From Caproicibacterium argilliputei (lineage in GTDB: Bacteria; Bacillota; Clostridia; Oscillospirales; Acutalibacteraceae), in contig NZ_CP135996.1 of assembly GCF_029211325.2 (NCBI RefSeq), positions 372,001-436,000 of the forward strand: a stretch of 64,000 nt of DNA, in the 5' to 3' direction. This document shows positions 17,657 through 25,941 of this stretch, piece by piece; position 1 is the first letter of the stretch, and each line of letters opens with the position of its first letter. Below the pieces are notes generated by a model. That model did not search any database. It was given only the letters and a program-made list of their open reading frames with translations, and had not been told where the DNA came from. The translations under genes and the position numbers were made by a program.

Positions 17657-18869
17657 CGAAATTGTCAAACAGTTTCCGCTTCTGCAGCGGCAGCAGGACG
17701 GAAAACGCCTGGTGTATCTGGACAGCGCCGCAACCACACAGCGCCCGCAGACGGTTTTGGACGCAGTGCGCGATTTTTACGAACAGAACAACGCCAATCC
17801 ACACCGCGGCGTTTATGCGCTTGGGGAGCGTGCAACCGCTGCCTATGAAGATGCGCGTACAGAGGTGGCTTCTTTCCTGAATGCGCCTCGCGAGGAGGTC
17901 ATTTTTACACGCAATGCAACGGAAACTCTGAATTTAATCGCCTACAGCTGGGGGCTGCAGAACCTGAAAGCGGGGGACAAGGTAGCGGTAACCATTTTGG
18001 AGCATCACAGCAACTTGATTCCCTGGCAGCAGGTATGCCGCGCAACAGGCGCACAACTGATATTTCTGTACACCGGGCCGGACGGCCTGCTCTCTGACCG
18101 CGAAATCGAGCAAAAAATCACCAAAGAGGTCAAGCTGGTGGCGTTTACGCACGTTTCCAATGTGCTGGGCATGGTTACGCCGGTAGAAAAAATTACGGCG
18201 CGGGCGCATGAAGTGGGGGCATTGTGCGTGCTGGACTGCGCGCAGAGCGCCCCGCACCTGCGGCTGGATGTGGCGAAACTCGGCGTGGACTTTCTTGCTT
18301 TTTCCGGGCACAAGCTGTATGCGCCGCTGGGCATCGGCGTGCTGTGGGGCAGAAAGGAACTGCTGGAGGCCATGCCGCCGTTTTTGACCGGCGGCGATAT
18401 GATTGAGTCTGTGCGGGAGCAGGACGCCACCTGGGCGCCCCTGCCCGAAAAGTTTGAAGCCGGTACACAGAATGCCGGCGGCGCAGTCGGACTTGCCGCT
18501 GCCATCCGCTGGATGCAGGGCATTGGCTTTGATACGATTGCTCGGCGTGAGCAGGTGGTGTACCGCTATGCGTGGCAGGCGCTTTCGCACGTACCGCATG
18601 TGAAACTGTATGGTACGCCGTCCGGGGAGCACGCCGGCGCCATTGCGTTTAATGTGGAGGGTGCACATCCGCACGACGTCGCGAGTATTCTGGATGCGGA
18701 TGCGGTGTGTGTGCGTGCCGGCCACCACTGCGCGCAGCCGCTGCTGCACCACCTGGGGATGACCGCCTGCTGCCGTGCAAGCTTTGCTGTGTACAACACC
18801 TGCGCGGATGTGGACGCCCTGGTGGAAAGCTTACAGAAAGTGAGGAAGTGGTTAGGCTATGGGGCTTGA
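17649..18869 (+). CDS. sufS: SufS, group II cysteine desulfurase (TTG start)
   Basis: 406-residue PLP enzyme that takes sulfur from cysteine and passes it to SufU. PLP lysine lies in AFSGHKLYAPLG, and the catalytic cysteine is in the group II motif CVRAGHHCAQPLL. The PLP-binding aspartate/histidine region reads LDCAQSAPH. The start is TTG at 17649, preceded by GGGGAGGAGG 7 nt upstream; no ATG near the N-terminus would keep the conserved KQFPLLQR opening. Overlaps sufD by 8 bp and sufU by 11 bp, so all three are translationally linked. Confidence 0.95.
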   Translation: MTDEIVKQFPLLQRQQDGKRLVYLDSAATTQRPQTVLDAVRDFYEQNNANPHRGVYALGERATAAYEDARTEVASFLNAPREEVIFTRNATETLNLIAYSWGLQNLKAGDKVAVTILEHHSNLIPWQQVCRATGAQLIFLYTGPDGLLSDREIEQKITKEVKLVAFTHVSNVLGMVTPVEKITARAHEVGALCVLDCAQSAPHLRLDVAKLGVDFLAFSGHKLYAPLGIGVLWGRKELLEAMPPFLTGGDMIESVREQDATWAPLPEKFEAGTQNAGGAVGLAAAIRWMQGIGFDTIARREQVVYRYAWQALSHVPHVKLYGTPSGEHAGAIAFNVEGAHPHDVASILDADAVCVRAGHHCAQPLLHHLGMTACCRASFAVYNTCADVDALVESLQKVRKWLGYGA

Positions 18870-19305
18870 ACAAATTTATACACAGATTATTACGGAAAAT
18901 AGCCGTTCCAAAGAGCACAAGTATGTGGTGGATCAGCCAACCCAGGTGGTAGAGGGGGTCAACCCCTCCTGCGGCGACGAGATTTCCCTGCAGCTGCGCG
19001 TAAAGGACGGCGTGATTGAGGATGCGGCGTTTCTGGGGGACGGCTGTGCAATTTCGCAGGCTTCCGTTTCCATGATGATTGACCTGATTAAGGGCAAGAC
19101 GCTGCCGGAAGCACAGCACCTGGCAGAGATGTTCCTCGGTATGATCAAAGGCGAAGTGACAGACGATGACCAGCTGGAGGAACTGGAGGATGCACAGGCG
19201 TTTCGCGATATTTCCCATATGCCCGCGCGTGTCAAGTGCGCGGTGCTGGGTTGGCACACCCTGCAGGATGCGGTGAAAAAGGCAGAGAGCAGCCAAAATT
19301 CCTGA
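18859..19305 (+). CDS. sufU: SufU, sulfur-transfer/zinc protein for SufS
   Basis: 148-residue IscU-like protein. The three conserved cysteines are seen in NPSCGDE, DGCAISQAS and RVKCAVL, with the Asp of CGDE as a further zinc ligand. In Firmicutes SufU accepts the persulfide from SufS by zinc-ligand swapping. The insert between the second and third cysteines that separates SufU from IscU is present. Last gene of the operon, followed by the terminator at 19319-19352. Confidence 0.95.
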   Translation: MGLEQIYTQIITENSRSKEHKYVVDQPTQVVEGVNPSCGDEISLQLRVKDGVIEDAAFLGDGCAISQASVSMMIDLIKGKTLPEAQHLAEMFLGMIKGEVTDDDQLEELEDAQAFRDISHMPARVKCAVLGWHTLQDAVKKAESSQNS

Positions 19306-19318
19306 CATCATAGAAGAG

Positions 19319-19352
19319 AGACCGGCTTCTGAATAGGGAGCCGGTCTTTTTT
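19319..19352 (+). terminator. intrinsic terminator of the suf operon
   Basis: AGACCGGCT pairs with AGCCGGTCT (19339-19347), followed by T-run. Confidence 0.9.
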
Positions 19353-19375
19353 GCCTGCCCCATCGCTTTGCGGGT

Positions 19376-19404
19376 TTGTCCTGCGGCGGTTTTTGTGGTA
19401 TACT
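19376..19404 (+). promoter_or_regulatory. sigma-A promoter of the uridine kinase gene
   Basis: TTGTCC (19376-19381), 17-bp spacer, TATACT (19399-19404). Confidence 0.7.
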
Positions 19405-19454
19405 GTCAGGTAAAAAAGAATTTTCGGCTTTCCGAAAACTGCAGGAGGAGAAGT

Positions 19455-20111
19455 ATGCAACAGACCCCTTATATTCTCGGTGTGGCGGGCGGTACCGGCT
19501 CCGGAAAAACAACCTTGGCAAACAATTTGCTGAGTGCCTTTGCGGATGAGGCGCTCATTCTTTCCCACGACTACTATTATCTGCCGCATGATGAGCTGCC
19601 GCTGGCGGAGCGGCAGAAGCTTAACTATGACCATCCCAATGCTTTTGAAACCGAACGAATGATTCGTGACGTGCAGAAGCTGCGCCGCTTCGAGCCGATT
19701 GACCGGCCGCAGTACTCCTTTGTGGAGCATACGCGCCTGCCGGAAACCGTGCACGTGGAGCCGAGACCGCTGGTGATTTTGGAGGGCATCCTGCTGTTTG
19801 AAAATCAGGAACTGCTCAGTCTGATGGATATGAAAGTGTTTGTAGATACCGATGCCGACATCCGCCTGATTCGCCGCCTGATGCGCGATGTCAAGGAGCG
19901 CGGGCGCAGCCTGGATTCGGTCATCAGCCAGTATATGCGCACGGTCAAACCCATGCACGAGCAGTTTGTGGAGCCAAGCAAAAAGCACGCGGATATCATT
20001 GTGCCGGAGGGCGGGCAGAACCAGGTGGCGCTGCGGATGCTGATTGACCGGATTGATGCGCTGCTGCACCGCAGTGCCTCCGCCGGCGCCTGCGTCTGCG
20101 GCAGACGGTAG
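19455..20111 (+). CDS. udk: uridine kinase family protein
   Basis: 218-residue P-loop nucleoside kinase that phosphorylates uridine/cytidine with ATP or GTP in pyrimidine salvage. P-loop GGTGSGKTT lies near residue 10. LSHDYYYLP is the substrate-binding DxYY motif, followed by YDHPNAF, the base-binding RPQYSFVEHTR region, Walker-B-like VILEGILLF, and the lid RRLMRDVKERGR. Start chosen at MQQTPYILG (19455), where GCAGGAGGAG precedes; a longer frame upstream would run through the promoter. Related phosphoribulokinase-like enzymes share this fold, but the motif order fits Udk. Confidence 0.9.
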   Translation: MQQTPYILGVAGGTGSGKTTLANNLLSAFADEALILSHDYYYLPHDELPLAERQKLNYDHPNAFETERMIRDVQKLRRFEPIDRPQYSFVEHTRLPETVHVEPRPLVILEGILLFENQELLSLMDMKVFVDTDADIRLIRRLMRDVKERGRSLDSVISQYMRTVKPMHEQFVEPSKKHADIIVPEGGQNQVALRMLIDRIDALLHRSASAGACVCGRR

Positions 20112-20192
20112 GCGGCTTTTTGCCGACAATTGTGCAAAGCAGAAAGTGCTTTTGGAAAAGTAAAAAAGATATGCTGCTTTTTCGTTCCATCT

Positions 20193-20222
20193 GTGGACTT
20201 TTTTATACTGTTGGTGTATAAT
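20193..20222 (+). promoter_or_regulatory. possible promoter of the cheW-mcp pair
   Basis: GTGGAC (20193-20198), 18-bp spacer, perfect TATAAT (20217-20222). It does not match the sigma-28 flagellar consensus. The rest of 20112-20356 holds no gene. Confidence 0.45.
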
Positions 20223-20356
20223 CATAACAGTTATATATTCGCTGCCTGATTTTTTCTATATCTATAATAAAGCATTCAAACCGACCTGCCTTTTGCAGGG
20301 CTATAAAAATCTGCAGCCGCGGTTTCTGCAGAGCAGCAAAAAGGAGCGCGTACTGA

Positions 20357-20869
20357 GTGATGGAAAACGAGAATTTTGAAACAGTCAATGTTGCGGTGCA
20401 GGCCGACAACGACGAGATGAAGGGGAAGTACCTGACCTTCTGGACAGACGGTCAGCTTTTCGGCGTGCCGATTACCGATGTGGTGCAGATTGTCGGTATG
20501 CAGGAGATTACGCAGATTCCGGAGTACCCGTACTATGCCAAGGGCATTATCAATCTGCGCGGCGCCATTGTGCCGCTGATTGATGTGCGGTTGCGTTTGG
20601 GCAAGCCCGAAGCAGAGTACAATGACCGCACCTGCATTATTGTGGCCAATGTGCACGATATTTATTTTGGTTTCATTGTGGACGAGGTTGAGGAGGTCAC
20701 CGACATTTCGGACGACCAGATTTCCCCGCCGCCGAAGCTGAACAGCGACACCGTCAACCAGTATCTGACCGGTGTGGCACACAAGGGCGACAAACTGGTG
20801 CTGACAATCAATACGGCAAAGATTCTGGGAGAAGATGAATTTGACGCTTTGATTCAAGATGCACAGTAG
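20357..20869 (+). CDS. cheW: CheW, chemotaxis coupling protein
   Basis: 170-residue adaptor that links chemoreceptors to the kinase CheA. The SH3-like double barrel is recognisable by YLTFWTDGQLFGVPITDVVQI, the conserved NLRGAIVPLIDVR strand pair and DEVEEVTDI. A start at GTG 20357 or ATG 20360 is equally possible; AAGGAG at 20341-20346 is slightly better spaced for GTG. It sits 18 bp upstream of a chemoreceptor gene, forming a two-gene unit. No cheA, cheY, cheB or cheR lies in the window, so the pair must work with a signalling core encoded elsewhere. Confidence 0.93.
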   Translation: MMENENFETVNVAVQADNDEMKGKYLTFWTDGQLFGVPITDVVQIVGMQEITQIPEYPYYAKGIINLRGAIVPLIDVRLRLGKPEAEYNDRTCIIVANVHDIYFGFIVDEVEEVTDISDDQISPPPKLNSDTVNQYLTGVAHKGDKLVLTINTAKILGEDEFDALIQDAQ

Positions 20870-20887
20870 TGGAAAGAAGCTTGTCAA

Positions 20888-22729
20888 ATGAAGAATTTAA
20901 CGGTAAAAGCAAAGCTTTCAATCCTTTGTGCCATCATGTTTCTGGCTTTTGTGGTTGTCAATGTATTTTCATTCCTAACCATGAATAATATGAATGCAAA
21001 AACCAAAGAGATTTCCGACAAATGGGTAAATGCAATTGTTGATGTCGAAGACCTGAACAATCACATTAAGGAATATCGGCTCTATGAGTACAAGCACGTC
21101 AGTTCCAACCTGCCGCAGGCAAAGCAGGAAACAGAACAGATTATGAATACCCAAAAAGCCCAGGTGGATCAGTATGTGAAAACCTGCAAGAAAGAAGCAG
21201 AAACACAGACGGAAAAGCAGCTGACCATTGCCATTGAAGACGGTTGGAATGCTTACCTGGAGGTACACGAACAGGTCATTTCCCAGAGTAATTCGAATCA
21301 TGGCGATTCGGCACAGTCGGTCATGGTGGGAAATTCCTACAACCAGTATAAAACCATACAGGATCGCTGCGACTCTCTGGTGAAGGATTACAAACAGCAG
21401 ATTTCCAATGCAAGCGCCAACTCTACATATGTTTATGAGGGCGCCCGCTCGGCGCTAATTGTGCTGGATATTGTAATGGCGCTGTTTTCCTTCCTGATGG
21501 AAGTGTACATCATTGAAAGCATTACACGTCCGGTTAAGAAGATGGACGAGACCGCCCGCCGCGTTGCACAGGGTGAGCTGGATGTTTCTGTTGATTATCA
21601 GGCGAAAAACGAGCTGGGTTCATTGGCGGCAAACCTGAACAACACGACGGCGCAGCTCAAAAACTATGGAAACTATATTCAGGAAATCACCCAAGTGCTC
21701 AACGAAATTGCAGACGGCAATCTGGACTTCCATCTGACCTACGAATACCGCGGCAGATTTGCGGCAGTCAAGGAAGCATTAGACCACTTAGCGGTGTCCT
21801 TGAATGATACGCTGAGCCAGATTAACCTTGCGGCAGACCAGGTTGCGGGTGGTGCCGATCAGGTGTCCTCCGGCTCGCAGGCACTTTCTCAGGGGACAAC
21901 CGAGCAGGCTTCCTCTGTGGAGGAGCTTGCCGCAACGATTAACGAGATTTCCGAGCACGTTAAGGGCAATGCGGACAGCGCCAATATTGCCAGTTCTAAG
22001 GTGCACGAGGTGAGCGGGCAGCTGCTGGAGAGCAACCGTCAGATGCAAGAAATGATTGCCGCAATGGGCGATATCCGCCAAAGTTCCGCAAAAATCGGAG
22101 AGATCATCAAGACCATCGAGGACATCGCGTTTCAGACCAATATTCTGGCGCTGAACGCTGCTGTCGAAGCTGCCCATGCCGGTGACGCCGGCAAGGGTTT
22201 TGCCGTAGTTGCGGGCGAGGTGCGCAGCCTTGCCAGCAAGTCGGCAGAAGCTTCTAAGAGTACTGCGGACTTGATTCAGGCTTCTTTAAAGGCGGTGAAG
22301 CACGGCTCTCAGATTGCCGATGAAACGGCAAAGTCTTTGACAGAAGTTGTGGCAGGAACCAAGAGCATTACAAACGGAATCGGCAGCATTGCGGATGCCT
22401 CCAAGGAGCAGTCGGTGGCCATCGAGCAGGTGACACAGGGTGTAGAACAAATTTCCAATGTCATTCAGACCAATACGGCAACTTCAGAAGAATCCGCTGC
22501 CGCCAGCCAGGAACTTTCCGAGCAGGCACAGATGCTGAAGAATCTGGTTTCGCAGTTTAAGCTGCGAGAACTTGCCGAAGACCATACGGAAGCGGCTGAT
22601 ACGGCTGCGGAAGTACCGTCTGTTGTAGACCAGACACCGGCGCGGTCGGTAGAAACGCAGACAGATGATTCTGCTTACGAAGCCGGATTTGAGGAAGAAA
22701 CACCTTCCTTTGCACACGACAAGTATTAA
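20888..22729 (+). CDS. methyl-accepting chemotaxis protein
   Basis: 613-residue chemoreceptor. TM1 spans about residues 10-31; a helical, mostly charged outer domain of roughly 155 residues has four-helix-bundle character; TM2 lies at about 190-212; HAMP follows to about 265; the cytoplasmic signalling coiled coil runs to about 560. The hairpin tip that contacts CheA/CheW is intact ([20 protein letters not shown], then [16 protein letters not shown]). The last 50 residues are a loose acidic tail, not a CheR-binding pentapeptide. The ligand cannot be predicted. Co-transcribed with cheW. Confidence 0.95.
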   Translation: MKNLTVKAKLSILCAIMFLAFVVVNVFSFLTMNNMNAKTKEISDKWVNAIVDVEDLNNHIKEYRLYEYKHVSSNLPQAKQETEQIMNTQKAQVDQYVKTCKKEAETQTEKQLTIAIEDGWNAYLEVHEQVISQSNSNHGDSAQSVMVGNSYNQYKTIQDRCDSLVKDYKQQISNASANSTYVYEGARSALIVLDIVMALFSFLMEVYIIESITRPVKKMDETARRVAQGELDVSVDYQAKNELGSLAANLNNTTAQLKNYGNYIQEITQVLNEIADGNLDFHLTYEYRGRFAAVKEALDHLAVSLNDTLSQINLAADQVAGGADQVSSGSQALSQGTTEQASSVEELAATINEISEHVKGNADSANIASSKVHEVSGQLLESNRQMQEMIAAMGDIRQSSAKIGEIIKTIEDIAFQTNILALNAAVEAAHAGDAGKGFAVVAGEVRSLASKSAEASKSTADLIQASLKAVKHGSQIADETAKSLTEVVAGTKSITNGIGSIADASKEQSVAIEQVTQGVEQISNVIQTNTATSEESAAASQELSEQAQMLKNLVSQFKLRELAEDHTEAADTAAEVPSVVDQTPARSVETQTDDSAYEAGFEEETPSFAHDKY

Positions 22730-22747
22730 ACAAAAAGATTGAAGTTA

Positions 22748-22790
22748 GGCTCCCCTGCAAGGACAGTATCGTTTTTGCAGGGGAGCCTTT
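22748..22790. terminator. bidirectional terminator after the chemoreceptor
   Basis: GGCTCCCCTGCAA pairs with TTGCAGGGGAGCC, with T-runs either side. It also serves the minus-strand gene ending at 22809. Confidence 0.85.
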
Positions 22791-22808
22791 GCTGTGCGTT
22801 TTGGCTTG

Positions 22809-23204
22809 TCACCAGCCACAGCGGCCGCAGTTTGTGCAGTGTATGCAGTCAGACGGATGAAAGACCGCCTGCCAATCCGCTGTCTGGATGTCTGCTGCAG
22901 CGATGCTCACCTCGGCGTGGGAATATCGCGTGGAAAGGCGCAGAAGCCCGCTTGGCAGGAATTCCAGAGTCAGCGGCAGAATCGTGATTTCCTCCGGCCT
23001 CATGCAGTTTTGATACAGCGAGGGAGCAAATACGGTTTGCGTTCCGTCAGCGGAAACTTTCACTTGGGTGGACGCCGTCACGATTTTTTGGGCGGCTCCC
23101 GTTGCGTCATACTGGATTTCCGGTGGCTGCGTGCAGGGATAGGGCGTCGTTCTGCAAATTTTTATGGAACCAAACGTGGTTTCATAAAGAATGGTGTGTG
23201 GCAT
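22809..23204 (-). CDS. protein of unknown function with CxxCxxCxxC tail
   Basis: 131 residues, no signal peptide or membrane segment. I do not recognise the family. The body reads as beta-rich (alternating polar and hydrophobic residues, e.g. TQVKVSADGTQTVF, SGLLRLSTRYSHAEVSI). The last 14 residues are DCIHCTNCGRCGW, four cysteines at three-residue spacing followed by GW, a pattern that could hold zinc or an Fe-S cluster. The start is set at MPHTILYE because AAAGGAG sits 6 nt upstream. It is convergent with the chemoreceptor gene and shares its terminator. Confidence 0.6.
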   Translation of the reverse strand: MPHTILYETTFGSIKICRTTPYPCTQPPEIQYDATGAAQKIVTASTQVKVSADGTQTVFAPSLYQNCMRPEEITILPLTLEFLPSGLLRLSTRYSHAEVSIAAADIQTADWQAVFHPSDCIHCTNCGRCGW

Positions 23205-23369
23205 GGGGGCTCCTTTCACGATTGGTGCGGTGAGTCGTGCAAAGTTATTTGCAGGATAATTTTTGTGGTGTGACTGCTATACTGAAAATCGACGGGAACG
23301 CCCAGGATTGTCAACAAAATTTGAGAGAAGATTGGGGCTGAGTTTAGACTGCATTTTTCCCGGATTCAG
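23205..23369. other. spacer between divergent genes, no gene
   Basis: AT-rich. No open frame with a ribosome site. It contains the first copy of the TGCATTTTTC repeat (23350-23359); the second copy overlaps the promoter at 23370. Confidence 0.4.
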
Positions 23370-23380
23370 TTGCATTTTTC
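23350..23380 (+). repeat. two direct repeats TGCATTTTTC at 21-bp period
   Basis: Identical 10-mers at 23350-23359 and 23371-23380. The second overlaps the -35 of the FliD-like gene's promoter. Confidence 0.6.
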
Positions 23381-23398
23381 TTTCAGAAAAGCGATAAT
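23370..23398 (+). promoter_or_regulatory. sigma-A promoter of the FliD-like gene
   Basis: TTGCAT (23370-23375), 17-bp spacer, GATAAT (23393-23398), leaving a leader of about 125 nt. Confidence 0.65.
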
Positions 23399-23529
23399 GA
23401 TGATTGGAAAGTTAGAATCTTTTTAAAGCACATTGAAACTTTCTGTAACACAGGAAAATGAAATATTAAAGGAATATAACTGCTAAATGAGGAGCAGTCA
23501 AGAGGTTTTTCACAAAGGGGAAGAGAAAA

Positions 23530-24726
23530 ATGCTTGGAGCTAGCGGAATTTCATCCGTGGGGGAATTTGGGAATGCCGTGGGGCCATACCGGCGCTTTTC
23601 AGGTTTTGGCGAGGGCGGCGGCAGACGCCCTTTTGCGAAGCGTCCGCGTCCGAAAACAGATAAACGGCAGGCAACGGCTGCCGCAGACTTGCCGCCCAGC
23701 GGCGCCGGCATTGATGCGGAAACCCATGCATTCCTGTTGGGGTACACCCGAGAGATGCATTTGCTGCAGGCGGCGGCCGGTCGTGCTTTAGAGAAAAGTG
23801 GGGTGGATTTTTCGATCACATCCTCCGCACCGCAGGTGGCAAAGGCGGTGACTCGTTGGCGGACGGCTTCACCGGCTGCATATGAGGTGACTGTGCTGCA
23901 GCTTGCGCAGAAGCAGACCAATCTTTCCCGCCATTGGCGGGCAGCTGCAGCGAATCAGCTGTTTGACAAAGGTTCGCTGCAGCTTTTGACACGGTCCGGT
24001 GGGCTTTCTCTGGAGATGCACGACTTTGCGGAAGCGCCAACCAATGCGGTGCTTCTTTCGGCAGCAGCCGAAGCAATCAATGGCGCACAGATGGGCGTGA
24101 CAGCAAAAGTCCTGCGCAGCGAAGACAGTGCCGCACTGCAGGTACAGGCAGAAGAAACAGGCACTGCAGCCGAATTTGTTTTGACAGGAACGTTTGCAGA
24201 GTACGCCGGTTTCAATACGGCAGCACTGCCCGCGCAGGACGCGGTGTACCGTGTGAACGGCAGGGAAGCCGTCACAGATGCCAATGAAATCAACTTGGAT
24301 GATTATCGCGTGGCGGTGACACTGCAGTCACCGGGAACTGCACGCATTCGTGTGGGCGGTGACAGCGAGGCGCTGGCACAGGAAGTGGCAGCTTTGTCTG
24401 CGGCATATGCGCGAGTGCTACAGTATTTGGAAAGCTATGCCGGTGTGGGCAGCGGCGTTCTGCAGCAGAGAAACCGTCTGCTGGCGCTTTCCACGGTTGC
24501 GCCCGCACTGCAGCAGGTAGGTGTTTTTGCGGAAGATGGGGCGTTTCGCATAGATCGAAAAATTTGGAATCAGCAGTCCGAAGCGGCGCCGCAAGCGTTG
24601 ATTTTTGCGGTGCGTGCGCTGGCGGCGGAGCTTCGGGGAAAGGCGCAGCAGGGACTGCAAATGCCGTCTTACAGCTTGGTGGACAAAACGGCAGCCCCCA
24701 CGCCGCGGAAATCAACATCGGCTTAA
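23530..24726 (+). CDS. FliD-like (flagellar filament cap/HAP2) protein
   Basis: 398 residues. The sequence follows the FliD plan: AAYEVTVLQLAQKQTN matches the opening of the FliD N-terminal domain; SAAAEAINGAQMGVTAKVLR and the following ETGTAAEFVLTG match its characteristic 'AIN-GVTA' and 'TG-F' positions; and YRVNGREAVTDANEINLDD with LQSPGTARIRV matches the C-terminal domain. A helical stretch (EALAQEVAALSAAYARVLQYL) follows. It is short for FliD (450 or more is usual), its first 60 residues are basic and Gly/Pro-rich, and the usual N-terminal 'GLGSGLD' opening is absent. No other flagellar gene is in the window. Ribosome site AAAGGGGAAGAG. Assignment is by motif reading, so moderate. Confidence 0.62.
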   Translation: MLGASGISSVGEFGNAVGPYRRFSGFGEGGGRRPFAKRPRPKTDKRQATAAADLPPSGAGIDAETHAFLLGYTREMHLLQAAAGRALEKSGVDFSITSSAPQVAKAVTRWRTASPAAYEVTVLQLAQKQTNLSRHWRAAAANQLFDKGSLQLLTRSGGLSLEMHDFAEAPTNAVLLSAAAEAINGAQMGVTAKVLRSEDSAALQVQAEETGTAAEFVLTGTFAEYAGFNTAALPAQDAVYRVNGREAVTDANEINLDDYRVAVTLQSPGTARIRVGGDSEALAQEVAALSAAYARVLQYLESYAGVGSGVLQQRNRLLALSTVAPALQQVGVFAEDGAFRIDRKIWNQQSEAAPQALIFAVRALAAELRGKAQQGLQMPSYSLVDKTAAPTPRKSTSA

Positions 24727-24780
24727 AACGCGTGCGAAGAGCGCACGAGCGCGCGGCACAGCGTCTGGAGGGGCATCGGA

Positions 24781-25899
24781 ATGACGATTATTTTTCGGAT
24801 TCAGAAAAATTTTAAAGAAAACAGCCGGTTTTGCCTGACGCATATGCGTACGCAGGAACGGATCCGGCAGGAAAATTGGCGGCAGCTGGTGCGCCTGAGC
24901 GTGGCAGTGACTGTTTTTATTCTGCCGGTTGGCATTTGGTTTGCGCAGGCGGCGCAGAAGCAGACGGCTTTGCTGGCAGGTTACGCAGGGTATATGATAC
25001 TGTTTCTGTGCATAACCTTATTTTTGTATGCACGGCGTGCACAACCACCGACCTTTCAAAAGGTGCAGGCGGGCTGCTATCTATTTGTTGCGCTGACGAT
25101 GTCCTTTAATATATTTGTGGGGGTGCAGCCGTTTCCCGGCCGTCCTGCAACGCTGTTTCCATTGAGTTATCTGCTGTTAGAAATTCTTTTTTTCCTGCCG
25201 CACGCTCTTTTAAACCTGCAGATGCTGCTGACAGAAGGCGCCTTTTTGCTGGCTGTCTGGCTTATCAAAGATTCAACAGTTTGGTGCTACGATATGCCGG
25301 CATCTTTGACCGCGTGTGTATTTGGATGTATGGCTTCTTTTTTAATTCAAGACTTGCGGATTCGGGAGTACCGCACGCAGTACGGCCTGCAGTATGTCAG
25401 TGAGCACGACGAACTGACCGGACTGTTCAATCGGCGCGGATTTGATGTTTACATTGCGGAAATCTATGCGCAGTGTATGCAGCGCCAGTCTGTCTGCGGC
25501 ATTCTAATGCTGGACATTGACTTTTTTAAATTGTACAATGACCGGTACGGGCATTTGGCGGGGGATGAGTGCCTGCAACGGGTGTCGCGCGCTTTGAAAG
25601 CGGTGGCTGCCCGAAACGATGCGTTTCTGGCGCGCTTTGGCGGCGAGGAATTCCTTTCGGTGCTGCCCAACACAAACGATAAGGCGGCGCGGGCATATGC
25701 GGAGGAACTGCTGCACGCTGTGCGCCACGAAGACATTCAAACGGTAGGCGGTATTGTAACGGTCAGCATCGGTCTTTGCACGCGCATTCCGCAGACGGAG
25801 AACGGCTGGGTGAAGCAGGTGGATTGTGCGGATCATGCGCTGTACTTAGCCAAAGACAGGGGACGCAATCAAATTTCCACTTGGCGCGCCGATGAATAA
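24781..25899 (+). CDS. membrane diguanylate cyclase (GGDEF)
   Basis: 372 residues. About six hydrophobic segments fill residues 38-195 (first LSVAVTVFILPVGIWFA), followed by a cytosolic GGDEF domain (about 205-370) with the active-site motif GGEEF at 287-291, the metal/substrate helix DELTGLFNRRGFD and DIDFFKLYNDRYGH. All catalytic positions are present, so it should make cyclic di-GMP. The inhibitory RxxD site reads RNDA, so product feedback at the usual site is probably lost. It follows the FliD-like gene by 54 bp on the same strand and is probably co-transcribed. Ends in the terminator at 25898-25941. Confidence 0.92.
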   Translation: MTIIFRIQKNFKENSRFCLTHMRTQERIRQENWRQLVRLSVAVTVFILPVGIWFAQAAQKQTALLAGYAGYMILFLCITLFLYARRAQPPTFQKVQAGCYLFVALTMSFNIFVGVQPFPGRPATLFPLSYLLLEILFFLPHALLNLQMLLTEGAFLLAVWLIKDSTVWCYDMPASLTACVFGCMASFLIQDLRIREYRTQYGLQYVSEHDELTGLFNRRGFDVYIAEIYAQCMQRQSVCGILMLDIDFFKLYNDRYGHLAGDECLQRVSRALKAVAARNDAFLARFGGEEFLSVLPNTNDKAARAYAEELLHAVRHEDIQTVGGIVTVSIGLCTRIPQTENGWVKQVDCADHALYLAKDRGRNQISTWRADE

Positions 25900-25941
25900 A
25901 AAAGCAGGCTGCGGAAAGCTTTTCCGCGCCTGCTTTTTTTT
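25898..25941. terminator. bidirectional terminator between GGDEF and the LacI-like gene
   Basis: AAAAAAGCAGGC(T)GCGGAAA pairs with TTTCCGCGCCTGCTTTTTT. Its right end touches the stop codon of the convergent gene. Confidence 0.88.

Noticed and set aside
23391-23398. GCGATAAT as a sigma-28 flagellar -10 for the FliD-like gene
   Set aside because: No TAAA-type -35 at the right distance; TTGCAT with a 17-bp spacer fits sigma-A better.
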